NCBI GenBank assembly: GCA_027314515.1
Contig: DAHVAR010000091.1
Span: 1-64,000, forward strand
Source of the DNA: Actinomycetota bacterium
GTDB lineage: Bacteria; Actinomycetota; Actinomycetes; Streptosporangiales; Streptosporangiaceae
Direction: 5' to 3'
Length of the DNA stretch: 64,000 nucleotides
How positions within the stretch are numbered: position 1 is the first letter of the stretch; the number at the start of each line of letters is the position of its first letter. The position numbers and the translations under genes are program-made. Under the pieces are notes generated by a model, which was given only the letters and a program-made list of their open reading frames with translations, did not search any database and was not told the origin of the DNA. Positions 63,568 to 64,000 of this stretch are shown here, one piece after another.

Positions 63568-64000
63568 TTAGCCGCGGTGACTGTGGCTAGGGCTGGCATG
63601 TCGGCCCGCTCCCCGCATGGACGGCCGTGACGTGGCTAGCCGCGCCCGGAAGCGGGGCACCGGGAGGGGCCGGACCGGAGCGATCCGGACCAGGCAGTTG
63701 TAGGTCACGACGGCGATCGCTATGTGCATGAGCATCAGCACCCCGATTGCGTCGCCAGGCTCGCCCCGGTAGAGGATGTAAAGGTCGGGCAGCCACAGGA
63801 CCAGGGTGACCAGGATGGCACTGCGGACGAACAGCCAGCGCGGCTGTGAGCTCACCCTGGTCACCACGGGCCAGCCGATACAGGCGATGATGACGCCGAC
63901 CACGGTGAGCCTCCCGTAGTCGAAAAACTGAAAGTGCATATAGCCCCTGGTCGACGGGAACACTGCCTGGCCGATGACCACGAGCAGCGCGTCCGCCGCT
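63568..64000 (-). CDS. Membrane protein, partial (possible DUF6069 family)
   Basis: The frame continues out of the window: before the track's Met (actually GTG 63981) it reads AADALLVVIGQAV. Three or four helices are visible (LTVVGVIIACIGWPVVTRVS, SAILVTLVLWLPDLYILY, IGVLMLMHIAIAVVTYNCLV), then a basic Arg-rich C-terminus. The helix pattern and GVLMLMHIA resemble DUF6069 proteins. No function known. Confidence 0.55.
   Translation of the reverse strand, partial: AADALLVVIGQAVFPSTRGYMHFQFFDYGRLTVVGVIIACIGWPVVTRVSSQPRWLFVRSAILVTLVLWLPDLYILYRGEPGDAIGVLMLMHIAIAVVTYNCLVRIAPVRPLPVPRFRARLATSRPSMRGAGRHASPSHSHRG

Overview
The window is very GC-rich (roughly 70%), with many GTG starts, ATGA/GTGA stop-start overlaps and typical actinobacterial families (DUF3052, DUF1203, CtaB, PadR- and Lrp-controlled cassettes, P/G/Q/Y-rich HtrA, WxxPP-rich CPBP protein). 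I infer a soil-type high-GC actinomycete chromosome; I cannot fix the genus. No rRNA, tRNA or CRISPR array was found. The left end cuts an IS1634-type transposase and the right end cuts a small membrane-protein gene.

Layout. 0-9.5 kb: transposase, acyl-CoA ligase, LysR regulator with a divergent sugar-type MFS porter, CPBP protein, arginase-family ureohydrolase, protein-tyrosine phosphatase, Lrp regulator. 9.5-20.3 kb: a potassium island. A KimA-like APC potassium importer faces a complete Kdp operon that reads, from its promoter, 29-aa microprotein - kdpF - kdpA - kdpB - kdpC - response regulator - kdpD - second response regulator. KdpF and the microprotein are missing from the ORF track. 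20.4-30 kb: aminotransferase, LysR, dapE, HtrA protease, polysaccharide deacetylase with a divergent glycosyltransferase, and heme O synthase. 30-38.5 kb: Tat-exported DMFase-like protein, a LolA-like exported protein coupled to an ABC-2 exporter, DinG helicase, a decayed DUF4143 fragment, DUF1203. 38.5-46.6 kb: pirin, DHA2 drug exporter with TetR, VOC protein, then a purine-linked operon (PNP - PMM-like - XdhC-like - DUF3052) whose PMM-like member has lost its catalytic residues. 46.6-55.5 kb: FtsX-type ABC exporter with PadR regulator, lipid kinase, HAD protein, MaoC hydratase, upp, a HEPN-like protein and a Cys-rich protein.

55.2-63 kb is the most system-like locus. A compact divergon consists of Lrp - glutamine-synthetase-like ligase - APC permease - Dabb protein on one strand and aminotransferase - cupin - SDR - class II glutamine amidotransferase on the other. 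The gene set fits import, gamma-glutamylation, conversion and deglutamylation of an amine or amino acid. The SDR lacks the canonical Tyr-x3-Lys, so the chemistry may be unusual. The substrate is unknown.

A recurring small-scale theme is short tandem duplication (15-27 bp), several sitting exactly on stop codons, plus a 40-bp direct repeat that flanks the FtsX-type ABC transporter and looks like a scar of an earlier tandem permease-ATPase array.
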